DNA from: JACZUI01 sp965216725
Lineage (GTDB): Bacteria; Actinomycetota; Acidimicrobiia; Spongiisociales; ZC4RG35
DNA: 64,000 bases
NCBI GenBank assembly: GCA_965216725.1
Contig: CBDCGI010000018.1
Coordinates: forward strand, 128,005 to 192,004
Direction: 5' to 3'
Shown here: positions 8,989 to 17,512 of the stretch, piece after piece
Layout: each line of letters starts with the position of its first letter
Position numbering within the stretch: position 1 is the stretch's first letter
Program-made: the position numbers and the translations under genes
The notes under the pieces: model-generated
The model's database searches: none
What the model saw: the letters and a program-made list of their open reading frames with translations, nothing else
Told to the model about the DNA's origin: nothing

Positions 8989-10506
8989 TTAGTCGTACAC
9001 CCCGGCCAAGAACGTTCTCCCTTCGGCGACCACACAGAGGAAGGCGCCAACCGATGTCACCAGTTGATAACGGTCGGCGTTTTTCTCACCCGTCCACCAG
9101 CGGCCGCTGAGTCGCCAGGGCCCACTCCAGGTGAGAACCGGCTCCCATCGGGTGCCGAGTCGCATCCTCACCGGGAGACCTGCATCCCACTCCACTTCTA
9201 GAGGCTGGAGTCGTGGCGGCACCAGTGATGGTGAGGGTGCAGGTGTCGATCCCGGCCATGGCGATTCCGGGTCACGATCCTCGGGTATCTCCGGCTCTCC
9301 CCATTTCGACCATGCAACCCGCTCCTGGGGCATACGGCCCCCCTGGGGTCTCCCCTGCAGCACCTGATCCGGTCCGAGCAGCGCTTGTGCCCGGACCAAG
9401 GCACGCTCGGTCTCGATCCGTGACGACTCGTCTTGGAGCAGGCCGAGCTGTCGCCCCTCTCCCGACAGGTCGTCGGGCTCGATCCGGAGTCTCGTGATCC
9501 CACCACGCACACCGCCCTCCTCCACCCATGCCCGTAGTTGCCACCACACTCGATCGTTGAGAGAACGTTCGGTGAAGGGATCTGCCGACCGCCATACGCG
9601 TTCACGAGCTGGTCCGACCTCTGGCTCCGCGGTGATGGTCACCTTATGCGGAGCGACTCCGGCCAATCGCAACCTCTTGAGAAGACGTTCCGACAGAACC
9701 CTGCCGGCAAACGCAACCGCGTCGAGGTGCTCAAGAGGCTCTTCATAACTCGATTCGACCGCCAGCTCGGGTGGGATATCGCGGGGATTGACGAAACCGT
9801 CCTCACCGGAGGCAAGTTGGTGGGCGAGGGCGCCTTGGCTCCCGAATCTCGTCGCCAGCGCCTCGCGGGGCAGACGGGCGACATCGCCGAGGGTCAACAC
9901 CCCGAGCCAGCGAAAGGTATCGATGATTTCCTCACCGCCAAGGCTCTCCCTGAGTGTTGACAGGTCGAGCCCGGAAAGGAAGCTGATGGTGTCGGTGACG
10001 ATCAACGGCTCCCTTGGCTTCGCCGAGGCGGCCGCCCATCGCGCCGCAAACGGCCCGTCGGCCACCCCGATCAGGGCCTCCCACCCCTTTTCTTCCCGTT
10101 CTGGGCGAATCTTCTGTTGACAGGTCATCACAGATCCGCCCAGAACGGTTTGGAGGTGGTCTGCCAGTTCTCGCTCTCCGCCGTAGTAACCAACCGCACC
10201 CTGAATCGGGACGTAGACCAATCCCGGCGCCACCACCTCGGCGCGGGGCACCACATCCTCCACTGCCTGTACCACCGGTTCGAATCGTCGGGCCTCATCG
10301 CCGACATCTCTGGTCAGAACAGTTGCAAATGGCGCCAATGCCTCCGCCTCCCGACGTGGCATCCACAATGTGACCCCGGCTTCCAGCACGTCTGACGAAG
10401 CACCGGTGACCCGATCGTCAACAACGAGGACCGGCCTATCCGACGGCGTGTCCGACCTGGTCAACGACCACATCGGAAACCAGAGGCACAAGGTTCGTGC
10501 CCTCAT
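8989..10506 (-). CDS. imuB: Y-family polymerase-like mutasome protein ImuB
   Basis: Adapter of the DnaE2/ImuB mutasome for damage-induced mutagenesis. The 505-aa protein has the Y-family fold but lacks the catalytic acids: the N-terminal strand reads LCLWFPMWSL where DinB has DMD, and the palm segment is VPIQGAVGYYGGE instead of the usual SIDE. A candidate beta-clamp motif QLGLL lies near residue 350. These losses are typical of ImuB, which recruits DnaE2 and the clamp rather than polymerising. The gene overlaps imuA' upstream by 71 bp and shares its SOS promoter. No dnaE2 is present in the window. Confidence 0.92.
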   Translation of the reverse strand: MRARTLCLWFPMWSLTRSDTPSDRPVLVVDDRVTGASSDVLEAGVTLWMPRREAEALAPFATVLTRDVGDEARRFEPVVQAVEDVVPRAEVVAPGLVYVPIQGAVGYYGGERELADHLQTVLGGSVMTCQQKIRPEREEKGWEALIGVADGPFAARWAAASAKPREPLIVTDTISFLSGLDLSTLRESLGGEEIIDTFRWLGVLTLGDVARLPREALATRFGSQGALAHQLASGEDGFVNPRDIPPELAVESSYEEPLEHLDAVAFAGRVLSERLLKRLRLAGVAPHKVTITAEPEVGPARERVWRSADPFTERSLNDRVWWQLRAWVEEGGVRGGITRLRIEPDDLSGEGRQLGLLQDESSRIETERALVRAQALLGPDQVLQGRPQGGRMPQERVAWSKWGEPEIPEDRDPESPWPGSTPAPSPSLVPPRLQPLEVEWDAGLPVRMRLGTRWEPVLTWSGPWRLSGRWWTGEKNADRYQLVTSVGAFLCVVAEGRTFLAGVYD

Positions 10507-11107
10507 CGTCCACCTCGAATCTCCTCGTTTGGCCTGATGCTCCTTTGCCCGATGCCTCGATCATCAGACGCCTCCTGGTCAGTCTTCCATGACCACGGTC
10601 GGCGCCCTCCCAGGTGACGCCTATCCCCCGCAACCGGAGATGAGACACACCGGAAGGGAGACGATTACCCAGTGGCCGCATCGCCACCGCTGCCTTGCGC
10701 GCCCTCGCCAGGGCAGCGACGCGACGTAAATCGTGGTCCTTGACGCCGGGCGGAACCTCTGCATAGAGGGCACGCACCCCCTCCAAAAGGGCAGCTGCGA
10801 CTTTGGGCCACAAGGTTTTCTGGTCACATCTGACAACGATCAAATTGTGACGCTCCACTCCCGCCTCCCAAGCCGCTTCGGGAGAAAGCCAACCTCTGAC
10901 ATCAAGGGCAACCACAGGTGCCACTCGAGAATGGGGAGCAAGGAGATGAAGACCTAGCCGGGTCAGCCCGGTCCCAGGCACACCGATCAACTCCGTGACC
11001 CGACCTGGCTGTAGATAAAACGGCCCCACTCCCCATTTCGATGAATCGAGAAGAGGAGCTCGGCTTTCGAGACCTCTTGTGCCCAAACTGACTCCGCTTT
11101 CGGGCAC
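10436..11107 (-). CDS. imuA': RecA-like mutasome protein ImuA'
   Basis: RecA/SulA-like accessory protein of the ImuA'-ImuB-DnaE2 mutasome. The 223-aa product has a RecA-fold core whose Walker A region reads GVPGTGLTRL, with the essential Lys replaced, so ATPase activity is unlikely. This is in line with actinobacterial ImuA'. Start: a GTG at 11105-11107, only 3 bp after a -10 element, so the transcript may be leaderless or nearly so; a GTG at codon 27 (11029) is the main alternative. It overlaps imuB by 71 bp, which implies cotranslation. The promoter with a perfect LexA box is described separately. Confidence 0.88.
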   Translation of the reverse strand: MPESGVSLGTRGLESRAPLLDSSKWGVGPFYLQPGRVTELIGVPGTGLTRLGLHLLAPHSRVAPVVALDVRGWLSPEAAWEAGVERHNLIVVRCDQKTLWPKVAAALLEGVRALYAEVPPGVKDHDLRRVAALARARKAAVAMRPLGNRLPSGVSHLRLRGIGVTWEGADRGHGRLTRRRLMIEASGKGASGQTRRFEVDDEGTNLVPLVSDVVVDQVGHAVG

Positions 11108-11110
11108 TCC

Positions 11111-11138
11111 ATCATATCGAACATTTGTTCGATGACAA
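11111..11138 (-). promoter_or_regulatory. LexA-controlled (SOS) promoter of imuA'-imuB
   Basis: Reading the minus strand, TTGTCA (11138-11133, 5/6 match to the -35 consensus) is followed by TCGAACAAATGTTCGA (11132-11117) and directly by TATGAT (11116-11111, 5/6 match to -10). The 16-nt spacer is exactly a perfect Gram-positive/mycobacterial SOS box, TCGAAC-N4-GTTCGA. LexA bound there would block RNA polymerase. The predicted transcript start falls at or within a few bases of the GTG of imuA'. The divergent methyltransferase starts 20 bp to the right of this element, so LexA could also affect it. Confidence 0.88.
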
Positions 11139-11157
11139 GAGGATATAGGCTTTCCTG

Positions 11158-11967
11158 ATGGATCTCAAAGAGTTTCGTGACAATCAGCGTCGTCTCTGGG
11201 CCCAGGGTAACTACCGGCCGGTTGGCGAGCTCCTCAAACCCGCCTCGCTCGACCTCGTGGACAACGCAGAAATCCGCCCAGGCATGAAGGTTCTCGATGT
11301 AGGCACCGGAACTGGGAATGTCGCCATTGCTGCCGCCAAACGTGGTGCCGAAGTCGTGGCCGTGGACATCGCCGAGACCTGGTGGGACGCGGCTCGCGCT
11401 CAGGCAGACGATGCCGGAGTCGAGATCGACCTCAGGTTGGGAGACGCCGAAGACCTCGACTTCCTCGATGGTTCTTTCGACGCAGTCCTCTCCAGTTTTG
11501 CCGCCATCTTCGCCCCACGACACAAAATTGCCGCCGCCGAGATGCTCCGCGTTTGTGACGAAGGTGGTCTGTTGGGATTGAACGCCTGGCCCCCTGACGG
11601 GACCAACCGAATCCCAATGCGGCCCATCTTCGAACGCCTTCCGCCAGGTCAGGAGTTCGGCGCACCCTATGTCGACTGGGGTGATCCCAATCACGTTCGA
11701 AACCTGTTTCGGCGTCATTCTGTCGAGCTCGAAATGGGGATTCGCTATCTACCCGCCAACTTCGAGTCGGTCGCTTCGTTTCAGCAGTTCCTCTTCGCCA
11801 ACTCGGGTGGCTTCATCGCCGCAAAAGCAGCGCTCGAAGAGATGGGTAGCTGGGAGGAGGCCTATGCCGAAATGGGACAGCTACTCGCGGAGACCAATGA
11901 GTCTGATGACGGTAGCTACTCGGCGAGCTGGAATTACCTGCAGATACTCGCCACCAAGACCGGCTAG
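11158..11967 (+). CDS. class I SAM-dependent methyltransferase
   Basis: A 269-aa methyltransferase of unknown substrate. SAM-binding motif I is VLDVGTGTGNVAIAAAKRG (about residues 44-62), motif II ends in VVAVDIAE with an acidic residue for the ribose, and a DAEDLDF segment follows, giving a Rossmann-like fold of the UbiE/Methyltransf_11 type. The C-terminal half carries aromatic-rich segments that probably form the substrate cap. It is divergent from the SOS-controlled imuA' with a 50-bp gap and convergent with fpg, 20 bp away. DNA or damage-related function cannot be claimed from position alone. Confidence 0.85.
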   Translation: MDLKEFRDNQRRLWAQGNYRPVGELLKPASLDLVDNAEIRPGMKVLDVGTGTGNVAIAAAKRGAEVVAVDIAETWWDAARAQADDAGVEIDLRLGDAEDLDFLDGSFDAVLSSFAAIFAPRHKIAAAEMLRVCDEGGLLGLNAWPPDGTNRIPMRPIFERLPPGQEFGAPYVDWGDPNHVRNLFRRHSVELEMGIRYLPANFESVASFQQFLFANSGGFIAAKAALEEMGSWEEAYAEMGQLLAETNESDDGSYSASWNYLQILATKTG

Positions 11968-11987
11968 GCGTCCGGCTCCCAGGAGAA

Positions 11988-12878
11988 TCAGCCCTCCTCG
12001 AGGTCCTCGATGGTCTTCGGCCAGTCGTCTTTGAGCAGTCTCGACAGAGAACGGTCGGCGAGGAGCTTGCCCCCGGTCTGACACGTGGCGCAGTAGTTGG
12101 TCTCGTTGGACGCGTAGACGATTCTTTGCACCTTCGACCCACAACGGGGACATTCCTCGCCATACTTCCCATGCACTGCCATGTCATCCCGGAACGCTGT
12201 GACCTTGGTCGGCCAATCACCTCCTGCTTCATCACGGAGTCTCTTGGTCCAATCGATCAGAGATGACACCACGGCGTCGTGAAGACGCCGCACCTCCGAA
12301 TCGTCGAGTTGTGCCGTGCGCTTCACCGGCGAGAGTTGAGCCTTCCACAAGATCTCATCGGAATAGGCGTTCCCTATTCCCGAGAAGATCCTGGGGTCGG
12401 TCAGGGCCCTCTTCAACGTGCGGTTCTCTCGGCGCAACGCCTCTGCAAAATCGTCGAAGGCGGTATCCAAAGGCTCCACTCCCCCGCGATCGAGGCCCTC
12501 CACTCCCGACCAATCTGAAAAAAGCCACATTCCCGCTCGTTTGTGGGTGCCCTGTTCGGTGAGGATCAACGAGCCGACATCGAAGTCGAGGGCAGCCAGT
12601 CCAACCTTCTTCGGTATCGCCTTGCCCGCCACCTCCCAGCGCAGACGTCCAGCAACCATGAGATGGACGACGAGATACAAGTCGGCCCCGAACTCGAACA
12701 CGATCCGCTTGCCGACACGCTGCAAAGACGTCACCTCCTGCCCGACGGGCGCGTCGTACGGAGGATCGAACGTGCGAAGAACCGACGGTGAGGCGACGCG
12801 CATACCGCTCACCTTCTCGCCGAGAACTCTCTTCTCGAGCGATTCGATGTAGACGACTATGTCCGGGAGCTCAGGCAC
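11988..12878 (-). CDS. Fpg/Nei family DNA glycosylase (formamidopyrimidine-DNA glycosylase type)
   Basis: Base-excision repair glycosylase/AP lyase. It begins MPELPD, so after Met removal Pro2 is the Schiff-base nucleophile and Glu3 the acid. A conserved Lys in VGKRIVFEF matches the beta-hairpin Lys, the helix-two-turn-helix is in the SGIGNAYSDEILW segment, and a C-terminal zinc finger has CPRC ... CATC spacing. The 296-aa length is slightly long for MutM (about 270-290). Nei-type specificity is possible, since the N-terminal PELPDI differs from the PELPEV of many Fpg proteins. The gene neighbours are the SOS mutasome and a membrane protein. Confidence 0.9.
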   Translation of the reverse strand: MPELPDIVVYIESLEKRVLGEKVSGMRVASPSVLRTFDPPYDAPVGQEVTSLQRVGKRIVFEFGADLYLVVHLMVAGRLRWEVAGKAIPKKVGLAALDFDVGSLILTEQGTHKRAGMWLFSDWSGVEGLDRGGVEPLDTAFDDFAEALRRENRTLKRALTDPRIFSGIGNAYSDEILWKAQLSPVKRTAQLDDSEVRRLHDAVVSSLIDWTKRLRDEAGGDWPTKVTAFRDDMAVHGKYGEECPRCGSKVQRIVYASNETNYCATCQTGGKLLADRSLSRLLKDDWPKTIEDLEEG

Positions 12879-12894
12879 CCGTCCACGCTAACGG

Positions 12895-13596
12895 TCAGGT
12901 CTCGGTGTTGGAACCGGCTCCGAAAGCGATGGAAACGCCAACCACGATGCCGGCGGCAACCAAGCCGTATGCGACGAGCTGGCCCCCTTCGAACGAAGCC
13001 TCCTGTCCGGCGTTGACCAAGAAGGCGATCATCACGGCCATGACTCCGACCGAAACCCATTTCGCCCACGACCACCCGATGGAGAGCCCAAAGGCGAGGG
13101 CGATCATCAACACCCCTCCGACCGTGAACGAGAACCAGTAGCCAGCGGCCGCGTCGATAGCTCCAGGCGAAAGGCCTGTCGGATCGAGAGACTCGAGCAT
13201 GAAGCCTCCGAGGATCATGAGGGCACCGCTCACGGCCAATCCGATGGCGGGCAAGTATCGAAAACTGGGCGCCTCGGGTTCGACGACCTCGATCTCGAGC
13301 GGACGCTCCTCGGGCGGATGCGACGCAGCGATGCGTCTGGCGAGACGTGGATTGAGCGCGGACATCCCCAAGCCTTCAGCCAAGGCCGCATCATCGTCGG
13401 TGACCAGGACGATTTCCTCGCCTTCGGCCCGAATTGCGAAGCCCTCGTTCAGGGAGGTGATGCCCAGCTCGGACTGATCCCAATCGCCGATCAAGTCGAT
13501 GATCAGGCGGTCACCGTCGAGAGTGACCGAAACCGGGGTGCCCCGACCCGGCTCGCCTCTCATTTTGACTCTTCCGGTGGTCTCGATACGCATCAT
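12895..13596 (-). CDS. hypothetical membrane protein with acidic cytosolic N-terminus
   Basis: No family recognised. From the tandem ATG at 13596/13593 the 233-aa product has a soluble beta-rich N-terminal half (TPVSVTLDGDRLIIDLIGDWDQ, EEIVLVTDDDAALAEGLG) and then about four predicted transmembrane helices (YLPAIGLAVSGALMILGGFM, WFSFTVGGVLMIALAFGL, WVSVGVMAVMIAFLVNA and a final VAYGLVAAGIVVGVSIAFGAG). An AGAAGGG-like ribosome site lies about 9 nt before the ATG pair. A strong hairpin separates it from pnp upstream, so it is probably a separate transcript. Confidence 0.7.
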   Translation of the reverse strand: MMRIETTGRVKMRGEPGRGTPVSVTLDGDRLIIDLIGDWDQSELGITSLNEGFAIRAEGEEIVLVTDDDAALAEGLGMSALNPRLARRIAASHPPEERPLEIEVVEPEAPSFRYLPAIGLAVSGALMILGGFMLESLDPTGLSPGAIDAAAGYWFSFTVGGVLMIALAFGLSIGWSWAKWVSVGVMAVMIAFLVNAGQEASFEGGQLVAYGLVAAGIVVGVSIAFGAGSNTET

Positions 13597-13639
13597 TCGA
13601 CACCCTTCTCGCCCACCGCGAATGAGTCTATTTCGCGCA

Positions 13640-13675
13640 TATGGAAAGGCCAGGCTTTCGCCTGGCCTTTCCATA
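13640..13675 (-). terminator. strong 16-bp hairpin terminator after pnp
   Basis: Perfect inverted repeat with 16-nt arms (13640-13655 and 13660-13675; core AAAGGCCAGGC pairing with GCCTGGCCTTT) and a 4-nt loop. It lies 19 bp after the pnp stop. There is no long U-run, which is common for actinobacterial terminators. Confidence 0.8.
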
Positions 13676-13694
13676 CATGAGAACCAATCAGGTT

Positions 13695-16064
13695 CTAGTT
13701 CTGACTCATCTCCTCAAAAGCGTCCTCGAACGAACGGGCCGCACGTCGGCGATCTCCGCCTCCCTGGCCACGGTTGCCGCCACGATCCTGGCCTCCATCG
13801 CGATCGCGGTTGCGTCCGCGGTCACCCTGATCTCTTCCACGGCCCCTGCCGTCGCCCTTACGGCGGTCGTTCTTGCCACCACCAGAGTCGTCACCTGAGG
13901 GTAGGGTCGCGCCGTCGAGGGGTTCCACGAGCTCGAGGCTGACCTTGCCCCGGTCGATCTCACGAACTCGGACCTTGAGCTCCTGGCCGTCCGACAGGTA
14001 GTCCTCGACACGCTCTACGCGCTTCGACCCGTCGAGACGGGAGATATGCAGCAACCCATCGCGGCCGGGGAGAATGTTGACGAACGCACCGAACTTGGTG
14101 ATGTTCACCACCTTGCCGTCGTATTCGGCTCCCACCTCGGCTTCGGGCGGGAAAGCGATCTGAGTCACCCGCTCTTTCGCTGCGGCGAGGGCGACTCCGT
14201 CGGAGCTGGCGATACGAACAATGCCTTTGCCATCGGTCTCCTCGATCTCGATGGCGGCACCGGTCTCCTCTTCCAACTCTCGAATAACCGCGCCTTTGGG
14301 GCCAATGACTTCACCGATCTTGTCTTTGGGGATTTCGATCGACTCGATACGCGGCGCCCACTCGTTCATCTCCTGACGTGGCTCGGAGATGACCGCCGAC
14401 ATTGCGTCGAGAATGAACAGCCGCGCCTCGCGCGCCTGATCCAACGCTCCCTTCAGCACCTCGGTCGGGAGACCCTGGATCTTCGTGTCGAGCTGGAGGG
14501 CTGTGATGGCACTGGCCGTTCCGGCGACTTTGAAGTCCATGTCTCCAAGAGCGTCCTCGGCTCCCAGAATGTCGGTCAGGGTCACATACTCATCATCCTG
14601 ATGGATGAGGCCCATGGCGATGCCGGCGACCGGATCACTGATAGGAACTCCCGAATCCATGAGAGACAGACTGGAAGCGCATACCGAGGCCATAGAAGAT
14701 GAGCCATTGGAGGCGAGCACCTCCGACACGAGCCTCAACGCGTAAGGGAACTCCTCGGCGTCGGGCACTACCGGCAACAAGGCTTTCTCTGCCAGCGCAC
14801 CGTGTCCGATCTCACGACGCTTGGGACCGCGCATGAAGCCGGCCTCTCCAGTCGAGAACGGCGGGAAGTTGTAGTGGTGCATGTAACGCTTCGAGTCTTC
14901 GATGTCGAGTGTGTCGAGCATCTGCTCCATCTTGAGCATTCCAAGAGTGGTGATGTTGAGCACCTGCGTCTCGCCACGCTGGAAGAGAGCGGAACCATGG
15001 GTGCGCTCGACCACGCCGACCTCGATCGACAAGGGCCGAATGTCAGTGGTGCCGCGGCCGTCGAGTCGGACACCTTCGCGAACGACCCGATCACGCGCCA
15101 CCTTCTTGAATACAGCCCTGAACGCGCGTTTCGCTTCGGCAGCCGCGTCCGCGTCGTCTTCTCCGAATGCCAGCTCGGCGAGCGTGTGCTCTAGCGCCTC
15201 ATCCTGGGCTTCCTGCCGCTCGTGTTTGCCGGCGATCGACATGACTGCATCCAGTTTCGGCCGGGCGATCTCTTCGACCTTTGTGTAGATCTCGTCGCTG
15301 TAGTCGACGGCGATGGGCCATTCCTTGGCTCGGATCTCGACCGTGGAAGCCAGCTCCTCCTGGAGATCGATCAGCTGGGAGATGAAGCCTTTGGCCTCCT
15401 CCAAGCCCTGGGCAACGGCTTCTTCGTCTGACGGCCTGTCGCCCTCTGCGACGAGGCGAAGGCCGTTTGGTGTGGCCCCAGCCTCGACCATTGCGATGTC
15501 GATCTCTCCGGCTTCGTTGCGACGTCCGGCAACGACCAGTTCGAACACTGATTCGTCGAGGTCGGCTTCGGTGGGAAATGGGACCCATTCACCCTTCTTG
15601 AGACCGAGACGGATACCTCCGATCGGTCCCTCGAACGGGATATTGGAGACGGTGAGGGCCGCTGACGCTCCGTTGAGCGCGACCACATCGAACGGGTTCT
15701 CCTGATCAACCGAGAGCGACGTGACCACGATGTGGGTCTCGTTCCGATACCCATCCTCGAAGGCGGGTCGCAGCGGCCTGTCGATGAGACGGCAGGTGAG
15801 AATCGCCTGCTCGGATGGCCGGCCTTCGCGGCGAAAGAAGGAACCTGGGATCCTTCCCACGGAATACATCCGTTCTTCGAAGTCGACGGTTAGGGGGAAG
15901 AAATCGATGCCTTCCCGGGGCTTCTCGTTGGCAGTGGCGGTTACCAGCATTTCGGTACCGCCGAGTCGGGCGACCACGGCGCCGTTGGCCTGAGCCGCCA
16001 TTTTTCCGGTGCTCAGCGTCAACTCTTTGTCGCCAATGGTGCCTCTTACAGAGGTTTCGGGCAC
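13695..16064 (-). CDS. pnp: polyribonucleotide nucleotidyltransferase (PNPase)
   Basis: Phosphorolytic 3'-5' exoribonuclease of RNA decay. The 789-aa protein has two RNase PH domains with the alpha-helical linker between them, a KH domain (IGEVIGPKGAVIRELEEETG) and an S1 domain (VGAEYDGKVVNITKFGAFVNI). The last roughly 65 residues form an Arg/Gly/Asp-rich tail with many RGRD, DRGR and GNRG repeats, probably disordered and RNA-binding. Start: GTG at 16064, because AAGGAG lies 9 nt upstream and the protein then begins near the conserved first strand; in-frame codons to 16142 are not conserved. It lies downstream of rpsO, the usual pairing, and a strong terminator follows. Confidence 0.97.
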   Translation of the reverse strand: MPETSVRGTIGDKELTLSTGKMAAQANGAVVARLGGTEMLVTATANEKPREGIDFFPLTVDFEERMYSVGRIPGSFFRREGRPSEQAILTCRLIDRPLRPAFEDGYRNETHIVVTSLSVDQENPFDVVALNGASAALTVSNIPFEGPIGGIRLGLKKGEWVPFPTEADLDESVFELVVAGRRNEAGEIDIAMVEAGATPNGLRLVAEGDRPSDEEAVAQGLEEAKGFISQLIDLQEELASTVEIRAKEWPIAVDYSDEIYTKVEEIARPKLDAVMSIAGKHERQEAQDEALEHTLAELAFGEDDADAAAEAKRAFRAVFKKVARDRVVREGVRLDGRGTTDIRPLSIEVGVVERTHGSALFQRGETQVLNITTLGMLKMEQMLDTLDIEDSKRYMHHYNFPPFSTGEAGFMRGPKRREIGHGALAEKALLPVVPDAEEFPYALRLVSEVLASNGSSSMASVCASSLSLMDSGVPISDPVAGIAMGLIHQDDEYVTLTDILGAEDALGDMDFKVAGTASAITALQLDTKIQGLPTEVLKGALDQAREARLFILDAMSAVISEPRQEMNEWAPRIESIEIPKDKIGEVIGPKGAVIRELEEETGAAIEIEETDGKGIVRIASSDGVALAAAKERVTQIAFPPEAEVGAEYDGKVVNITKFGAFVNILPGRDGLLHISRLDGSKRVERVEDYLSDGQELKVRVREIDRGKVSLELVEPLDGATLPSGDDSGGGKNDRRKGDGRGRGRDQGDRGRNRDRDGGQDRGGNRGQGGGDRRRAARSFEDAFEEMSQN

Positions 16065-16223
16065 GTTGGTGCTCCTTGTTGTTGGGAGCCGCGCCTGTTG
16101 GCAGTAGTCATGTCTCGTAATCGGAGACATCGCCACTGACAACCGGCTGGGCTCGTGTTTTGTCTGTTCTGATCCCGGCGCCGGTTACCGGCCCGGATAT
16201 GGGTTGGGGTTCCCCCCTATACA

Positions 16224-16244
16224 GGGAACGGTTCCACCGTTCCC
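16224..16244 (-). terminator. hairpin between rpsO and pnp
   Basis: GGGAACGG (minus strand, pairing with CCGTTCCC) forms an 8-bp stem with a 5-nt loop, 13 bp after the rpsO stop. A further GC-rich palindrome (around GCGCCGGTTACCGGC, near 16176-16190) lies between it and pnp. One of these may attenuate rpsO-pnp readthrough, or act in pnp autoregulation as known in E. coli; the second role is inference. Confidence 0.55.
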
Positions 16245-16257
16245 CGCAAATCTCTAG

Positions 16258-16515
16258 TTAGCGGCGGAGTCCCAACTTGGCGATGAGGCTCCGGTACCGC
16301 TCCACGTCGCGCCTCCGCAGATAGTCCAGGAGACGACGCCTCTTTCCGACCATCATCAGCAGCCCGCGACGGCTGTGGTGATCGTGCTTGTGATCTCGCA
16401 GATGCTCGGTGAGATGGTTGATGCGCTCGGTGAGCACAGCCACCTGGACCTCGGGAGACCCGGTGTCGCTCTCGTGAGTCCCAAACTCGGCGACGATCTC
16501 AGAAGTTGTCTTCAT
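16258..16515 (-). CDS. rpsO: 30S ribosomal protein S15
   Basis: Primary binding protein of the 16S rRNA central domain. The 85-aa length and sequence features (EFGTHESDTGSPEVQVA, HLTEHLRDHKHDHHSRRGLL, KRRRLLDYLRR) are textbook S15. It sits between ribF and pnp. The 82-bp leader upstream has no clear S15-type pseudoknot that I can assign. Confidence 0.98.
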   Translation of the reverse strand: MKTTSEIVAEFGTHESDTGSPEVQVAVLTERINHLTEHLRDHKHDHHSRRGLLMMVGKRRRLLDYLRRRDVERYRSLIAKLGLRR

Positions 16516-16597
16516 TGCGCGTAAAACCTAACTGGGTGAGGATTCGAGTGCAGGATAACACCCCGGATATCGCTACACCTAGTCGAGTTGACCCGTG

Positions 16598-17512
16598 CTA
16601 ATCCACGCTGAGCCGGGCCCGAACGTCCTCAACGTCTCCCGCAATGGCCGTCACGAGCTCGTCCACGGAGTCGAACTTCAGCTCGTCCCGTATGCGGGAA
16701 ACGAACTCCAAGGTGAGCGACTTCCCGTAGAGGTCACCGGAGAAGTCGAGAAGGTAGGCCTCGATCAGCCTCGAGCCGCCATCATCAAAGGTCGGCCGCA
16801 CACCGACGTTGACCGCAGCCGGATACCTCGAGCCTTCCAGCTCGGCGTAAGCCGCGTAGACGCCGTCTGCGGGAATTACCTTTCGAGGCGGTGGCGCGAG
16901 ATTGGCAGTCGGATACCCGATCTCTCGGCCCCTCTCATCTCCTGGTACGACGACGTTGGACAGACGAAACCTGCTTCCCAAAAGGTCGGCCGCTCCAGAG
17001 ACGTCGCCAGCCTCGATGAGGCCCCGGATGCGCGAAGACGAAACGACTCCCTCATCGACCACGAGTTCCATGACGTCCACGTGAAAGCCGAGTGCGGGAC
17101 CAACCGAATTCAGCAGGGCGACGCTGCCGGCGCGGTCTTTGCCGAACTGAAAATCGATGCCGGCGACGATCTTTTTGGCCGCGAGCTTTCCTACCAAGAT
17201 CTCTTCTACGAACTGCTGTGGGCTCAAGTCGCGGATCTCACGGAGGTCGAGGACGGCCACCTGCTGCACATCGAGCGCCTCCAAGAGTTCGATTCTTTCG
17301 TCCAGGCTGGTTATGAGCCGCGGGCGGGAATCGTGGCCGAGCACCTCGACCGGATGCGGCTCGAAAGTCGCCACTGTTGGCACCAGGGGGCCGACTCTGA
17401 GTCGGCTCACCAGCTTCCGATGGCCCGTGTGGACTCCGTCCAGGACCCCGACAGTGACACTCGAAGGAGGGCCGACCGGCCATTCGTTATGAGAACCATC
17501 GAGGACCCTCAT
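16598..17512 (-). CDS. ribF: bifunctional riboflavin kinase / FMN adenylyltransferase
   Basis: Makes FMN and FAD from riboflavin. The N-terminal FAD synthetase domain shows VGVLDGVHTGHRKLV (nucleotidyltransferase GxxDGxHxGH-like motif) and the VSSSRIRGLIEAGDV segment. The C-terminal riboflavin kinase domain shows GREIGYPTANL and VNVGVRPTFDDG. The 304-aa length is normal. The start ATG overlaps the truB stop as ATGA, so the two are translationally coupled. The flavins made here are required by CoxM, the DHOD-like protein and others in the window. Confidence 0.96.
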   Translation of the reverse strand: MRVLDGSHNEWPVGPPSSVTVGVLDGVHTGHRKLVSRLRVGPLVPTVATFEPHPVEVLGHDSRPRLITSLDERIELLEALDVQQVAVLDLREIRDLSPQQFVEEILVGKLAAKKIVAGIDFQFGKDRAGSVALLNSVGPALGFHVDVMELVVDEGVVSSSRIRGLIEAGDVSGAADLLGSRFRLSNVVVPGDERGREIGYPTANLAPPPRKVIPADGVYAAYAELEGSRYPAAVNVGVRPTFDDGGSRLIEAYLLDFSGDLYGKSLTLEFVSRIRDELKFDSVDELVTAIAGDVEDVRARLSVD

